A stretch of 64,000 bases of DNA from Flavobacterium terrae (lineage in GTDB: Bacteria > Bacteroidota > Bacteroidia > Flavobacteriales > Flavobacteriaceae): contig NZ_FQZI01000003.1 of assembly GCF_900142035.1 (NCBI RefSeq), positions 186,001 to 250,000 on the forward strand. Direction: 5' to 3'. A model generated the notes under the pieces. The model was not told the DNA's origin. It searched no databases and saw nothing but the letters and a program-made list of their open reading frames with translations. Shown here one piece after another: positions 29,190 through 38,165 of this stretch (position 1 is its first letter; every line of letters begins with the position of its first letter). The translations under genes and the position numbers were made by a program.

Positions 29190-30285
29190 ATGACAAATGC
29201 CGACCAAATTAAAGGTATTGTAGAACGCCTTGGTGCGTTGAGGAGGTATCTTTGACATTGATGCCAAATTAATCGAAATTGCTAACGAAGAAGAGAAAAC
29301 TTTTGCTCCTGATTTTTGGAATAATGCAAAAGAAGCTGAAGTAATTGTAAAAAACCTTCGCTCAAAGAAAAAATGGGTTGAAGATTATGAAAAAGCTATT
29401 AATCTATCAGACGAACTTCAAATAGCCTATGACTTTTTCAAAGAAGGAGATCTAAGCGAAACTGAACTTGACGAATTATACGAAGCAACTAATTCTCACA
29501 TAGAAAATATTGAATTTAAAAACATGCTTTCTGATGAGGGAGATAGTATGAGCGCTGTGCTCCAAATTACCGCTGGCGCTGGAGGTACAGAAAGTTGTGA
29601 TTGGGCAAGTATGCTTATGCGTATGTATTTAATGTGGGGTGAGAAAAATGGTTATAAAGTAAAAGAATTAAACTTTCAAGAAGGAGATGTAGCTGGTATT
29701 AAAACGGTGACTCTAGAATTTGAAGGAGATTATTCTTTTGGTTACTTAAAAGGCGAAAATGGTGTACATCGCTTAGTAAGAATTTCGCCTTTTGATAGTA
29801 ATGCAAAAAGACACACTTCGTTCGCTTCTGTATATGTTTATCCATTAGTTGATGATAGTATCGAAATTGATATTAACCCTGCTGATATAGAAATCACAAC
29901 ATCGCGTTCTAGTGGTGCTGGTGGTCAAAATGTAAACAAGGTAGAAACAAAAGTTCAATTATATCATAAGCCAACAGGAATTCAAATTCAATGTTCTGAA
30001 ACAAGATCTCAACAAGATAATAGACAAAGAGCAATGCAAATGCTACGTTCTCAATTGTATGAAATCGAGTTAAAAAAACGTATGGAACAAAGAGCTGATA
30101 TTGAGGCTAATAAAATGAAAATTGAATGGGGCTCACAAATACGCAACTACGTTATGCATCCTTATAAGTTAATTAAAGATGTAAGAACGCAACATGAAAC
30201 TAGTGATGTTGAAGGCGTAATGAATGGAAACCTAGATGACTTCTTGAAAGCTTATCTTATGATGATGGGACAAAAAGAAAGTTAA
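29190..30285 (+). CDS. prfB: Peptide chain release factor 2, expressed by programmed +1 frameshift
   Basis: The gene starts with ATG at 29190 and reads 21 codons to CTT followed by an in-frame TGA (29253-29255). Shifting +1 at CTT-TGA-C continues as GAC and reads open for 343 residues to 30285, giving a 364-residue RF2 of normal size. The frameshift signal is AGGAGG-TAT-CTT-TGA-C, with the internal Shine-Dalgarno AGGAGG at 29241-29246. The protein has the RF2 anticodon-like SPF in RISPFDS and GGQ in [17 protein letters not shown]2 reads UGA and UAA, so the shift is known to autoregulate it. A gene call starting at 29524 would miss the N-terminal domain. Confidence 0.97.
29241..29256 (+). promoter_or_regulatory. 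prfB programmed +1 frameshift site
   Basis: AGGAGGTATCTTTGAC combines an internal Shine-Dalgarno, three bases of spacing, the slippery CTT and the in-frame TGA followed by C (poor termination context). It is nearly the same as the classical eubacterial prfB site. Confidence 0.96.
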
Positions 30286-30308
30286 ATTGTTTAATTAATA
30301 GTTTTTCT

Positions 30309-31109
30309 ATGTATTTAAAAAGATATTATGACGAAGAAATTTGGAAAGAAGTTGAGTTAAAATCTCCTTTTAAAGAAAAATTCAAACTATTTGTTTCCAA
30401 CTATGGAAACTTGAGAAAATTAACTCTTGAAACTAATTTAGAAATTTCTATAAAGCCTTCTTTAACTGAAGGGTATCCTTCTTTTAATTTAAGTGTTTTT
30501 AGTGACCAAAGTGAATCTGACAAAGAATATTTATTTGATGCCAGGAATAAAATTTTAGATTTTAAAAATGAAATTAGAGCACTTAACAAACAATTAAAAG
30601 AATGTGATGGTAAAAATGCAGATTATTATAGAATATTAAAAGAAATAGAAATTAAAGAAAATTTACTTGATTCGTTCAAAAAAACATATCAAAAGAAATA
30701 TAGAAAAATAGAAAATAATCGCAGACATATTTTTGGAACTTTAGTACATAGATTAGTAGCTATTTCTTTTGTTGAAAAACCAACAAACGAGCATAAATTT
30801 GTAGCTCATCTTGATTTTGATAAATTAAATAATCATCATTCAAATTTAAAGTGGATGACTAGTGATGAAAATATCAAACATCAACAAAATAGTCCATACG
30901 TAATTAAAGCTAAAGCAATTGCTAATATTAATAGGCCTGTAAGAATTACTCGATCAAAACTAACAATTCATCAAGTAATGCTTATTAAGAAACAAATTAA
31001 TGAAGATGTACCTTTACGAAAATTAGCCAAAAGATATAAAGTTTCAGAAACTCAGCTTTTGAGAATCAAAAGAGGAATTAACTGGTCAAATATAGCACCA
31101 GCTAAATAA
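30309..31109 (+). CDS. HNH-endonuclease-like protein with C-terminal helix-turn-helix
   Basis: This 266-residue protein resembles phage/intron-type HNH (NUMOD-containing) proteins. The N-terminal beta part is followed by a charged coiled coil (about 75-140). An HNH-like region at about 149-195 reads VHRLVAISFVEKP, then VAHLDFDKLNNHHSNLKWMT. A C-terminal resolvase-type HTH (about 218-258, LRKLAKRYKVSETQLLRIKRG) ends it. The usual NHIDG core is altered to AHLDF, so nuclease activity may be weakened or lost. It starts 23 bases after prfB and ends at a terminator, so it may be cotranscribed with prfB. Its function is unknown. Confidence 0.75.
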   Translation: MYLKRYYDEEIWKEVELKSPFKEKFKLFVSNYGNLRKLTLETNLEISIKPSLTEGYPSFNLSVFSDQSESDKEYLFDARNKILDFKNEIRALNKQLKECDGKNADYYRILKEIEIKENLLDSFKKTYQKKYRKIENNRRHIFGTLVHRLVAISFVEKPTNEHKFVAHLDFDKLNNHHSNLKWMTSDENIKHQQNSPYVIKAKAIANINRPVRITRSKLTIHQVMLIKKQINEDVPLRKLAKRYKVSETQLLRIKRGINWSNIAPAK

Positions 31110-31110
31110 T

Positions 31111-31142
31111 AAAAAAGAGCCATTTTTAATGGCTCTTTTTTA
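31111..31142. terminator. Intrinsic terminator, bidirectional
   Basis: AAAAAAGAGCCATT pairs with AATGGCTCTTTTTT between the HNH-like gene and the convergent DoxX gene. Confidence 0.92.
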
Positions 31143-31161
31143 TTCATATATTTTTACTTTT

Positions 31162-31584
31162 TTACTGTTGCATCTTAAAATAATAATCTGCTGAGTGTTT
31201 ACCACTTCCATAGAAAAGAAAGAAAATACAAATTGCAAAAAGTAAAAATGATAATATCATATTTCCTACATTCATTTCTCCAATAAAATTAACTAGAAAA
31301 GCCCCAAGCAAAATTGGTAACTGTGCCATAATTGCCCAGCGAGTAAGCAAACCAACTATAATCATTATTCCTCCCATCATGTGTGCAGCTACAACGTAAT
31401 GCACAATTAACATCCCTCCTCCTAAATTTTTGATAGGATCTGCAAGTTGATTATAATATTCAGTGTTTGTTATAAAGGATACTCCTTTCCAAAAAAGAAA
31501 AACACCAACAATAATTCGCAAAATATCTAATGAATAATACGTATGAGCGTTAGCCCATTTGTTTAAACTTTTAACGGTTTCCAT
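31162..31584 (-). CDS. DoxX family membrane protein
   Basis: This 140-residue protein has four hydrophobic helices. Its features are DILRIIVGVFLFWKGVSF in the first, HMMGGIMIIVGLLTRWA in the middle and a short polar tail. DoxX-like proteins are quinone/oxidoreductase-associated membrane proteins of uncertain role. It is downstream of the M1 peptidase gene with a 63-base gap and may share its message. Confidence 0.88.
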   Translation of the reverse strand: METVKSLNKWANAHTYYSLDILRIIVGVFLFWKGVSFITNTEYYNQLADPIKNLGGGMLIVHYVVAAHMMGGIMIIVGLLTRWAIMAQLPILLGAFLVNFIGEMNVGNMILSFLLFAICIFFLFYGSGKHSADYYFKMQQ

Positions 31585-31647
31585 AATGCTTCAGTTTAAA
31601 ATTAGTTATCTAATTTAATAAAGATTACAAAAATAACCTACTACAAA

Positions 31648-33276
31648 TCAGTATTTTATATAAAAATCAGTTTTTATAGGCTGAATGTCATTAATCGATT
31701 TTACACTTTCTGTGAAGACTTTCCAAGAAGTACTGGCTTCTAATCGAATCTTTTTCCCTTTAATCATCACATCAATTGGCATAACAAAATTTGGAGCTTC
31801 CGCATTCCATTTATATTCAATCACTTTTCCGCTTTTTCTAAATTCTAGTTCAGGAATTGATGTGTAACGAAGATATTGATCGAAAATTGGAGTCAAATCT
31901 CTACCAGATTCTTTATTGAAAAAATCAATAACATCTTGTGTTTTTATAATTTGCTTTTTAAATGTTTCAGAGTATTTCAAAAGCATTCTCCACCATTTTG
32001 AATCATTATCAACAATATGACGGATTGTATTTATCATTAATGCTCCTTTAGGATACATATCACCACTACCCTCTTTATTTACACCATAATGTCCTATTAT
32101 TGGTCTATCATTAGTAACTGCATTACGTAAACCATAAGCATACTGCATGGCTTTATCATATCCATACTGACATTCAATATAAACTATTTCTGAGTACATA
32201 GTAAACCCTTCATGAATCCACATGTCTGCAATATCTTTACTTGTAATACTGTTACCAAACCATTCATGACCAGATTCATGTATGATAATATAATCGAAAA
32301 GTGTACCTACACCTGTACCAGACAAATCATTCCCCATGTAACCTTTCATATAATGATTCCCATAAGCAACAGCGCTTTGATGCTCCATTCCTAAATATGG
32401 AGTTTCTACTAATTTATACCCATCGTCACTAAAAGGATATTTTCCAAATTTCTCTTGAAAACAATCCATCATAGGTTTTACTTCCTCAAAATGTTTCCTA
32501 GCTTTTTTCTCATTAGCTCTTAAAACATAATAATCCAAATCTAATCCTTTGTGATTGTCATGTATATGAACATAGTCGGCAATATTAACAGTAATATCAT
32601 AGGTATTTATAGGATTTTTTACTTCCCAATCCCAGCGAGTGTATCCATTTTTTAGATTTTCCATTCCCATGAATCGTCCATTTGATACGTTCATCAAACC
32701 ATTAGGAACGGCAACTTTAATTGTTGCTCCATTATCTGGTTCGTCACTTTGTGAATCCTTCACTGGAAACCAACAACTAGCTCCAAAACCTTGACAAGCT
32801 ACACCAACCCATGGTTTTCCATCTTTATCTTTACTAAACACAAAACCACCATCCCATGGTGCTCTTTTAGCAATTACAGGATTACCAGAATAATAAAAAC
32901 GAATCACACTTTGTGTATCCTTTTGAAGTTCTTGAGGAAAATGAATAAAAGTGGCTAATTCTTCTCTCTTGTAATCTAACTTTTTGTCATTATAAATAAT
33001 ACTATCAACATTCATATTTTCAAATAAATCTATTTGAATTTTTGAAGTATTCTCTACAACTTTAAATGTTATATCATTATAACCAACAATGTGTTTTTGA
33101 TTAGGGCTAATTTTAATATTCAAATCATAATGCAATACATCAAAACTTGTTCGCTCTGGTCTTAATCCTCCTTGCAAGGTATCACGACGAGTAAAAGTTT
33201 CTTTAGGTACCGTTAATTGTGCATTAGCTTGAAATAAGCTCACAAAAAAAGTAAAAATAAATAAAGTGTTTTTCAT
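31648..33276 (-). CDS. M1 family metallopeptidase (aminopeptidase N-like), exported
   Basis: This 542-residue protein has a signal peptide (about 1-19, ending QANAQ). The N-terminal beta domain contains HYDLNIKISPNQKHIVGYNDI. The catalytic domain carries the zinc motif HESGHEWFGN plus HEGFTMYSE about 20 residues on, which gives the two His and distal Glu ligands. The exopeptidase GxMEN motif reads YLGMEHQSAVAYG. It lacks the C-terminal ERAP-like domain, so it is the short form common in Bacteroidota. Confidence 0.93.
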   Translation of the reverse strand: MKNTLFIFTFFVSLFQANAQLTVPKETFTRRDTLQGGLRPERTSFDVLHYDLNIKISPNQKHIVGYNDITFKVVENTSKIQIDLFENMNVDSIIYNDKKLDYKREELATFIHFPQELQKDTQSVIRFYYSGNPVIAKRAPWDGGFVFSKDKDGKPWVGVACQGFGASCWFPVKDSQSDEPDNGATIKVAVPNGLMNVSNGRFMGMENLKNGYTRWDWEVKNPINTYDITVNIADYVHIHDNHKGLDLDYYVLRANEKKARKHFEEVKPMMDCFQEKFGKYPFSDDGYKLVETPYLGMEHQSAVAYGNHYMKGYMGNDLSGTGVGTLFDYIIIHESGHEWFGNSITSKDIADMWIHEGFTMYSEIVYIECQYGYDKAMQYAYGLRNAVTNDRPIIGHYGVNKEGSGDMYPKGALMINTIRHIVDNDSKWWRMLLKYSETFKKQIIKTQDVIDFFNKESGRDLTPIFDQYLRYTSIPELEFRKSGKVIEYKWNAEAPNFVMPIDVMIKGKKIRLEASTSWKVFTESVKSINDIQPIKTDFYIKY

Positions 33277-33296
33277 GGATTTGGGGTTTATTCAAT

Positions 33297-33332
33297 AAAA
33301 AAACTACCACGTAAAGTTAGTGGTAGTTTTTA
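33297..33332 (-). terminator. Intrinsic terminator between the carboxylase and M1 peptidase genes
   Basis: ACTACCAC at 33303-33310 pairs with GTGGTAGT at 33320-33327. On the minus strand the stem is followed by a T-run, ending the carboxylase transcript. A T-run on the plus strand makes it symmetric. Confidence 0.8.
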
Positions 33333-33453
33333 ACATATTGTTACATTTAAGAAAATTTTAATTTTTAAATTTAGATTTTACGAACTTGAATATTACATAT
33401 AAATAGCTAAATCAAATACAATAAATGCTAAAATTTTCAAATACTTCATAAAA

Positions 33454-35097
33454 TTAAACTTGAATAACCCCTAAATTAAACTGCTTTTCAATTGGTGCAT
33501 GGTTAGCCGCTTCGATACCCATTGAAATCCAAGTTCTGGTTTCTAATGGATCAATAATAGCGTCTGTCCATAATCGAGATGCTGCATAGTAAGGAGATAC
33601 CTGCTCATCATAACGAGCTTTGATTTTATCAAATAACTCTTGTTCTTTATGTGCATCAACTTCTTCACCTTTTGCTTTTAAAGAAGCCGCTTCAATTTGC
33701 ATTAATACTTTTGCTGCCTGTGCCCCTCCCATTACCGCAAGTTCTGCACTTGGCCATGCAAAGATTAGTCTTGGATCATAAGCCTTTCCACACATGGCAT
33801 AATTTCCAGCTCCATATGAATTTCCTACTACAACAGTAAATTTAGGAACTACTGAATTTGCAACGGCATTCACCATTTTTGCTCCATCTTTAATAATACC
33901 TCCATGCTCTGACTTAGATCCTACCATGAATCCAGTTACATCATGAACAAATACTAAAGGAATCTTCTTTTGGTTACAATTCGCAATAAATCGTGTGGCT
34001 TTATCTGCTGAGTCTGAATAAATAACTCCACCAAATTGCATTTCACTTGGTTTTGTTTTTGCTCCAGTTGTTTTCGCGATCAAACGTTGGTTGGCCACTA
34101 TACCCACAGCCCAACCATCAATACGAGCATAACCCGTTATAATTGTCTGTCCATAACCTGCTTTATATTCATCAAATTCTGAATTATCAACTAAACGTTT
34201 GATAATCTCCATCATATCATATTGTTCCGCACGAGATTTAGGTAAAATACCATAAATATCTTCTGGATTTAAAGCAGGTTTTTCAGATTTCACTCTGTTA
34301 TAACCAGCTTTATCAAAATCACCCATTTTCCCAACAATGCTCTTGATTCTATCTAAAGCAGCGGCATCATCTTTTGCTTTAAAATCGGTTACTCCTGAAA
34401 TTTCGCAATGCGTTGTTGCTCCACCTAGAGTTTCGTTATCTATTGTTTCCCCAATAGCAGCTTTAACCAAGTAACTTCCAGCAAGGAAAATACTTCCTGT
34501 TTTATCTACAATCAGTGCTTCATCACTCATAATAGGTAAATATGCGCCACCAGCAACACAACTACCCATTACGGCAGCAATTTGTGTAATTCCCATACTG
34601 CTCATTATTGCATTGTTACGGAAAATACGCCCAAAATGTTCTTTATCAGGAAAAATTTCATCTTGCATAGGTAAATACACTCCAGCAGAGTCTACTAAAT
34701 AAATTATTGGCAATCTATTTTCTATTGCAATTTCCTGTGCTCTTAAATTCTTTTTTGCAGTTATAGGAAACCAAGCACCTGCTTTTACAGTAGCATCATT
34801 TGCTACAACAATACATTGCTTTCCTTGAATATATCCTATTTTCACTACTACTCCACCACTTGGACATCCACCATGTTCTTTATACATGCCATCACCAACA
34901 AAAGCACCAATCTCTATAGACTTTTCATCATTATCTAATAAATAATCTATGCGTTCTCTAGCGGTCATTTTGCCTTCTGCATGTAGTTTTTCAATTCTTT
35001 TCTCACCTCCTCCTAATTTAACTTTTGCAAAGCGTTGTCTTAATTCTGAAAGCAAAAGTTTGTTGTGATCTTCGTTTTTATTGAAGTTTAAGTCCAT
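33454..35097 (-). CDS. Acyl-CoA carboxylase, carboxyltransferase beta subunit
   Basis: This 547-residue biotin-dependent carboxyltransferase has both crotonase-type halves: KMTARERIDYLLD, PSGGVVVKIGYI, DSAGVYLPMQDE, SCVAGGAYLPIM and TVVVGNSYGAGNYAMCGKAY. The sequence reads closest to methylcrotonoyl-CoA or geranyl-CoA carboxylase beta chains rather than propionyl-CoA carboxylase. That would place it in leucine or acyl breakdown; the substrate is inferred. The biotin-carrying alpha subunit is not adjacent. Confidence 0.9.
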   Translation of the reverse strand: MDLNFNKNEDHNKLLLSELRQRFAKVKLGGGEKRIEKLHAEGKMTARERIDYLLDNDEKSIEIGAFVGDGMYKEHGGCPSGGVVVKIGYIQGKQCIVVANDATVKAGAWFPITAKKNLRAQEIAIENRLPIIYLVDSAGVYLPMQDEIFPDKEHFGRIFRNNAIMSSMGITQIAAVMGSCVAGGAYLPIMSDEALIVDKTGSIFLAGSYLVKAAIGETIDNETLGGATTHCEISGVTDFKAKDDAAALDRIKSIVGKMGDFDKAGYNRVKSEKPALNPEDIYGILPKSRAEQYDMMEIIKRLVDNSEFDEYKAGYGQTIITGYARIDGWAVGIVANQRLIAKTTGAKTKPSEMQFGGVIYSDSADKATRFIANCNQKKIPLVFVHDVTGFMVGSKSEHGGIIKDGAKMVNAVANSVVPKFTVVVGNSYGAGNYAMCGKAYDPRLIFAWPSAELAVMGGAQAAKVLMQIEAASLKAKGEEVDAHKEQELFDKIKARYDEQVSPYYAASRLWTDAIIDPLETRTWISMGIEAANHAPIEKQFNLGVIQV

Positions 35098-35249
35098 GAT
35101 AAATTTATAGTTGTGAAATTATTTTGTTTATTTGATGGCTAAAATACAAAAAGCAATTCAATCAAACTGCTTCATATTACCTTAAATATTTCTTTACAAT
35201 GTTAATATGTTTTTCACTATTTGTTAATGATTTCTTAACATTGAGAAGC

Positions 35250-35257
35250 TACTTTTG
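35250..35257 (+). promoter_or_regulatory. -7 element of the phosphate-transport operon
   Basis: TACTTTTG followed by C is a perfect TAnnTTTG match 20 bases before the DUF47 ATG. The nearest TTTG (35220-35223) is 26 bases upstream, somewhat far. Confidence 0.65.
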
Positions 35258-35277
35258 CCGGATAAAAATTTAATAAC

Positions 35278-35922
35278 ATGAACCTAAACAGTATCTTTCA
35301 ATTTTTAGTACCAAAAGACACGAAATTCTTCCCTTTGTTTGAGCAAGCAAGTAGTTCACTAGTTGTTTTAGCTGAAACTTTACACGAAGCTGTAAATGCT
35401 CCAAAAGAAGAAAGAGAAAGTTATTTTCAAAAAATTGAAGAATTAGAAAATAAAATTGAAGGTATTGCTCACAAAACTCAATTAGAATTAAGCAAAAACT
35501 TCATTACTCCATTTGATAGAGAAGACATTAATGCATTAATTAAATCTATTGATAATGTAGCAGATAATATGCATGGTGCTGCAAGTAGAATGCGTTTGTA
35601 TCAAGTTGAAAAAATTACCAAATCAATACGTAAATTAACTGAAATTAATTTAGAAGCTTGTCAATTAATTGACAAAGCAGTTAAAGAATTGAAGGACTTA
35701 AAAAATCATCAATCCATTAAAAGTTTATGCAAACGTATTAACAAATTAGAAAGCAAAGGAGATGTAGTTTTTGATAAAGCAGTAGCTGATATATTTGAAA
35801 ACGAGACCGACGCTATAAAAATTATCAAGTATAAAGAAGTTCTTTCTGCACTTGAAATGGCATCAGACAGATGTAAAGGCGTTTCAAACGTTATTGAACA
35901 AATATCAGTAAAACACTCTTAA
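35278..35922 (+). CDS. DUF47 (PhoU-like) phosphate-transport regulator
   Basis: This 214-residue all-helical protein has the DUF47/Pit-accessory pattern FFPLFEQASSSLVVLAETLHEAV, FITPFDREDINALIKSIDNVAD and ALEMASDRCKGVSNVIEQI. Family members resemble PhoU and act with Pit-type permeases. It is 22 bases before the Pit permease gene, so the two are clearly an operon. Confidence 0.93.
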   Translation: MNLNSIFQFLVPKDTKFFPLFEQASSSLVVLAETLHEAVNAPKEERESYFQKIEELENKIEGIAHKTQLELSKNFITPFDREDINALIKSIDNVADNMHGAASRMRLYQVEKITKSIRKLTEINLEACQLIDKAVKELKDLKNHQSIKSLCKRINKLESKGDVVFDKAVADIFENETDAIKIIKYKEVLSALEMASDRCKGVSNVIEQISVKHS

Positions 35923-35944
35923 TTACCGATTTTCGGTTTTAATT

Positions 35945-37264
35945 ATGACATTATTAATTATCATTATCATATTAGCCTTAATATTTGATTATATTAATGG
36001 TTTTCATGATGCAGCAAACTCAATTGCTACGATTGTTGCAACTAAAGTTTTGACACCATTTCAAGCGGTACTTTGGGCTGCATTTTTTAACTTCCTTGCC
36101 TACTGGGTTTTTGGTTTTGGTGTTGCAGACACTGTAGCTAAAACAGCTAAAACTTCTAGTATAGATTTAGTGGTTATACTTGCTGGTATTATAGCAGCAA
36201 TCATTTGGAACTTATTCACTTGGTGGAAAGGAATTCCATCATCATCATCGCATACACTTATAGGAGGTTTTGCTGGAGCAGCATTAGCACATGGTTTTTC
36301 AGGAAAAGTAACAGATCCAAGTCATTATGGTTTTGGAATCGTAAACTGGTTTAAAGCTGCCAAAGAAGGAGAATTACTTCCAAGTGGTGTTTTGGTTATA
36401 ATCGCTTTTATAGCTTTAGCTCCTATTGTAGGTATGATTATATCCTATTGTGTCTCATTATGGTTCATGCATTCAGCTAAAAAAAGTATCTATCCTAAAA
36501 TATTTACAGTAGCTTTCTTAGCATCAACAGTTTGGTTTTTATCAACCGTGATGAAAGGATACAGCGAAATTAAAAAACCTCGTTTTCAATCTGAATTTTG
36601 GAGTGTAGTTGGTGAACCTGAAAATATTAAATGGCTCTTGGTAGGATTTATCGTTTTTGCACTTGGAACAATATGCTTATTATTTAGTAGTTTTTCAGCT
36701 GGTAAAGCAGAATCAATTCTAAAAAAGACACAATTATTATCATCTGCTGCATTCAGTTTAGGTCACGGTGGTAATGATTCTCAAAAAGTAATGGGTATTA
36801 TTGCTGCAGCTGTAGCTGTTTATATCAACACATCTGGAGTTGACGTAATGCAAATGCCAGAATGGTTACAAGTAGTTTTACCTAATGAAGAAAAAGGAAT
36901 CAAAGCACATATGCCTGAATGGATACCATTGGCTTGTTATACTGTTATTGGACTTGGAACTTTAAGTGGTGGATGGAAAATTGTTAAAACAATGGGATCT
37001 AAGATTACTAAAGTGACTGCTTTTGAAGGAGTTGTTGCAGAATCTGCTGGAGCTCTAACATTATTTATCACTGAGCATTTTAAAATCCCTGTCTCAACTA
37101 CACATACAATCACTGGTTCAATCATTGGTGTTGGAGTTACTAAGCGTGTTTCTGCTGTTCGATGGGGAGTAACCGTAAATCTTTTGTGGGCATGGATACT
37201 AACAATTCCTGTTTCTGCAGTTCTGGCAACAATAACATATTTTATTTTAAGAATTTTTATTTAA
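35945..37264 (+). CDS. Pit-family low-affinity inorganic phosphate permease
   Basis: This 439-residue protein has about ten or more hydrophobic helices and the two signature repeats of the PHO-4/Pit family. The first is GFHDAANSIATIVATKVLTP near the start and the second is SLGHGGNDSQKVMGII; IPVSTTHTITGSIIGVG is the C-terminal motif. It moves phosphate with a cation co-ion across the inner membrane. The DUF47 gene upstream is its usual partner. Confidence 0.94.
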   Translation: MTLLIIIIILALIFDYINGFHDAANSIATIVATKVLTPFQAVLWAAFFNFLAYWVFGFGVADTVAKTAKTSSIDLVVILAGIIAAIIWNLFTWWKGIPSSSSHTLIGGFAGAALAHGFSGKVTDPSHYGFGIVNWFKAAKEGELLPSGVLVIIAFIALAPIVGMIISYCVSLWFMHSAKKSIYPKIFTVAFLASTVWFLSTVMKGYSEIKKPRFQSEFWSVVGEPENIKWLLVGFIVFALGTICLLFSSFSAGKAESILKKTQLLSSAAFSLGHGGNDSQKVMGIIAAAVAVYINTSGVDVMQMPEWLQVVLPNEEKGIKAHMPEWIPLACYTVIGLGTLSGGWKIVKTMGSKITKVTAFEGVVAESAGALTLFITEHFKIPVSTTHTITGSIIGVGVTKRVSAVRWGVTVNLLWAWILTIPVSAVLATITYFILRIFI

Positions 37265-37278
37265 TAAAAAACACTCTA

Positions 37279-37310
37279 AAAAAGAGACTAATATTTAGTC
37301 TCTTTTTTTT
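37279..37310 (+). terminator. Terminator of the DUF47-Pit operon
   Basis: AAAGAGACTAA pairs with TTAGTCTCTTT around three bases, followed by eight T. Confidence 0.92.
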
Positions 37311-37394
37311 AAACCTATTTTGAAAAAAATAACCTTTTCATATACAACACACAACTTTTACTTAACAACAAAACCGTATAACTACATTATAATA

Positions 37395-38123
37395 ATGAAA
37401 AGAATAATTCTGATTTTATTAATATCAATCTTTTCCAACACAAATTTAAGCGCACAAAACGAGGAACACCTTTCAGGTTTTACAACTTTTTCATTAACTT
37501 ATAAATTCAATAAAAAATGGTACTCTTATCTTGAATTACAAGGTCGCTCAATTGCAGAATTTTCAAAAATTGATTACTACGAGATAAAAGGTGGTTCAGG
37601 ATACAATATCAACGGAAACAACCAAGCTTTTATTGGCTTAGGTAGATATGTGAATTACAAAAATAGTAAACTATCTAGGGAAGAATTGCGATTTTGGTTA
37701 CAATATACTTTTAGTAAAAACATATCTAGAATTAAATTTGAAAATAGATTTAGAGCTGAAAAAAGGTTTTTTCACAATCCTGTTACAGATGCTAATACAA
37801 ATACTGAGAGATACAGATATAGATTAAACATTTTAGTTCCTATAAACAAAGAAAAGTTTGAAGCTAAAACAATTTTCTTGAATACTTTTGACGAACTTTT
37901 TATTGGTCCTGAAAAACCAACAATTAATAGAAACAGAATATTCTTAGGGGGCGGGTATCAAGCAACTAAATCATTTGGTGTATCATTAGGATACTTATTT
38001 CAAAGAGAATTTACTGCAAACACAAATACTAACTTACATTTTTTATTTTGTGGATTAAACTTTGCCATTGACGGTTCAAAATCGGATATACCATATCAAG
38101 CCCCTTCACCAGACCATGATTAA
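37395..38123 (+). CDS. DUF2490 outer-membrane beta-barrel-like protein
   Basis: From the ATG at 37395 this is a 242-residue protein with a signal peptide (MKRIILILLISIFSNTNLSAQ). Alternating beta strands typical of DUF2490 follow (KKWYSYLELQGRS, IKFENRFRAEKRF, LNILVPIN, NRIFLGGGYQ). A longer version from 37320 would place 25 polar residues in front of the signal peptide and is not supported. It is probably a small outer-membrane barrel of unknown role. It is flanked by terminators. Confidence 0.85.
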   Translation: MKRIILILLISIFSNTNLSAQNEEHLSGFTTFSLTYKFNKKWYSYLELQGRSIAEFSKIDYYEIKGGSGYNINGNNQAFIGLGRYVNYKNSKLSREELRFWLQYTFSKNISRIKFENRFRAEKRFFHNPVTDANTNTERYRYRLNILVPINKEKFEAKTIFLNTFDELFIGPEKPTINRNRIFLGGGYQATKSFGVSLGYLFQREFTANTNTNLHFLFCGLNFAIDGSKSDIPYQAPSPDHD

Positions 38124-38135
38124 CCTACTTATAAT

Positions 38136-38165
38136 AAAAAAGCAACTTTGTGAGTTGCTTTTTTT
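38136..38165. terminator. Intrinsic terminator, bidirectional
   Basis: AAAAAGCAACT pairs with AGTTGCTTTTT around about six bases between the DUF2490 gene and menE. Its right side touches the menE stop codon. Confidence 0.9.

Noticed and set aside
29524..30285. Short prfB starting at 29524
   Set aside because: This omits the N-terminal domain; the frameshift site at 29241-29256 restores the full-length protein from 29190.
37320..37394. Upstream start of the DUF2490 gene
   Set aside because: It would place 25 residues before a good signal peptide and begins right behind the terminator of the Pit operon.
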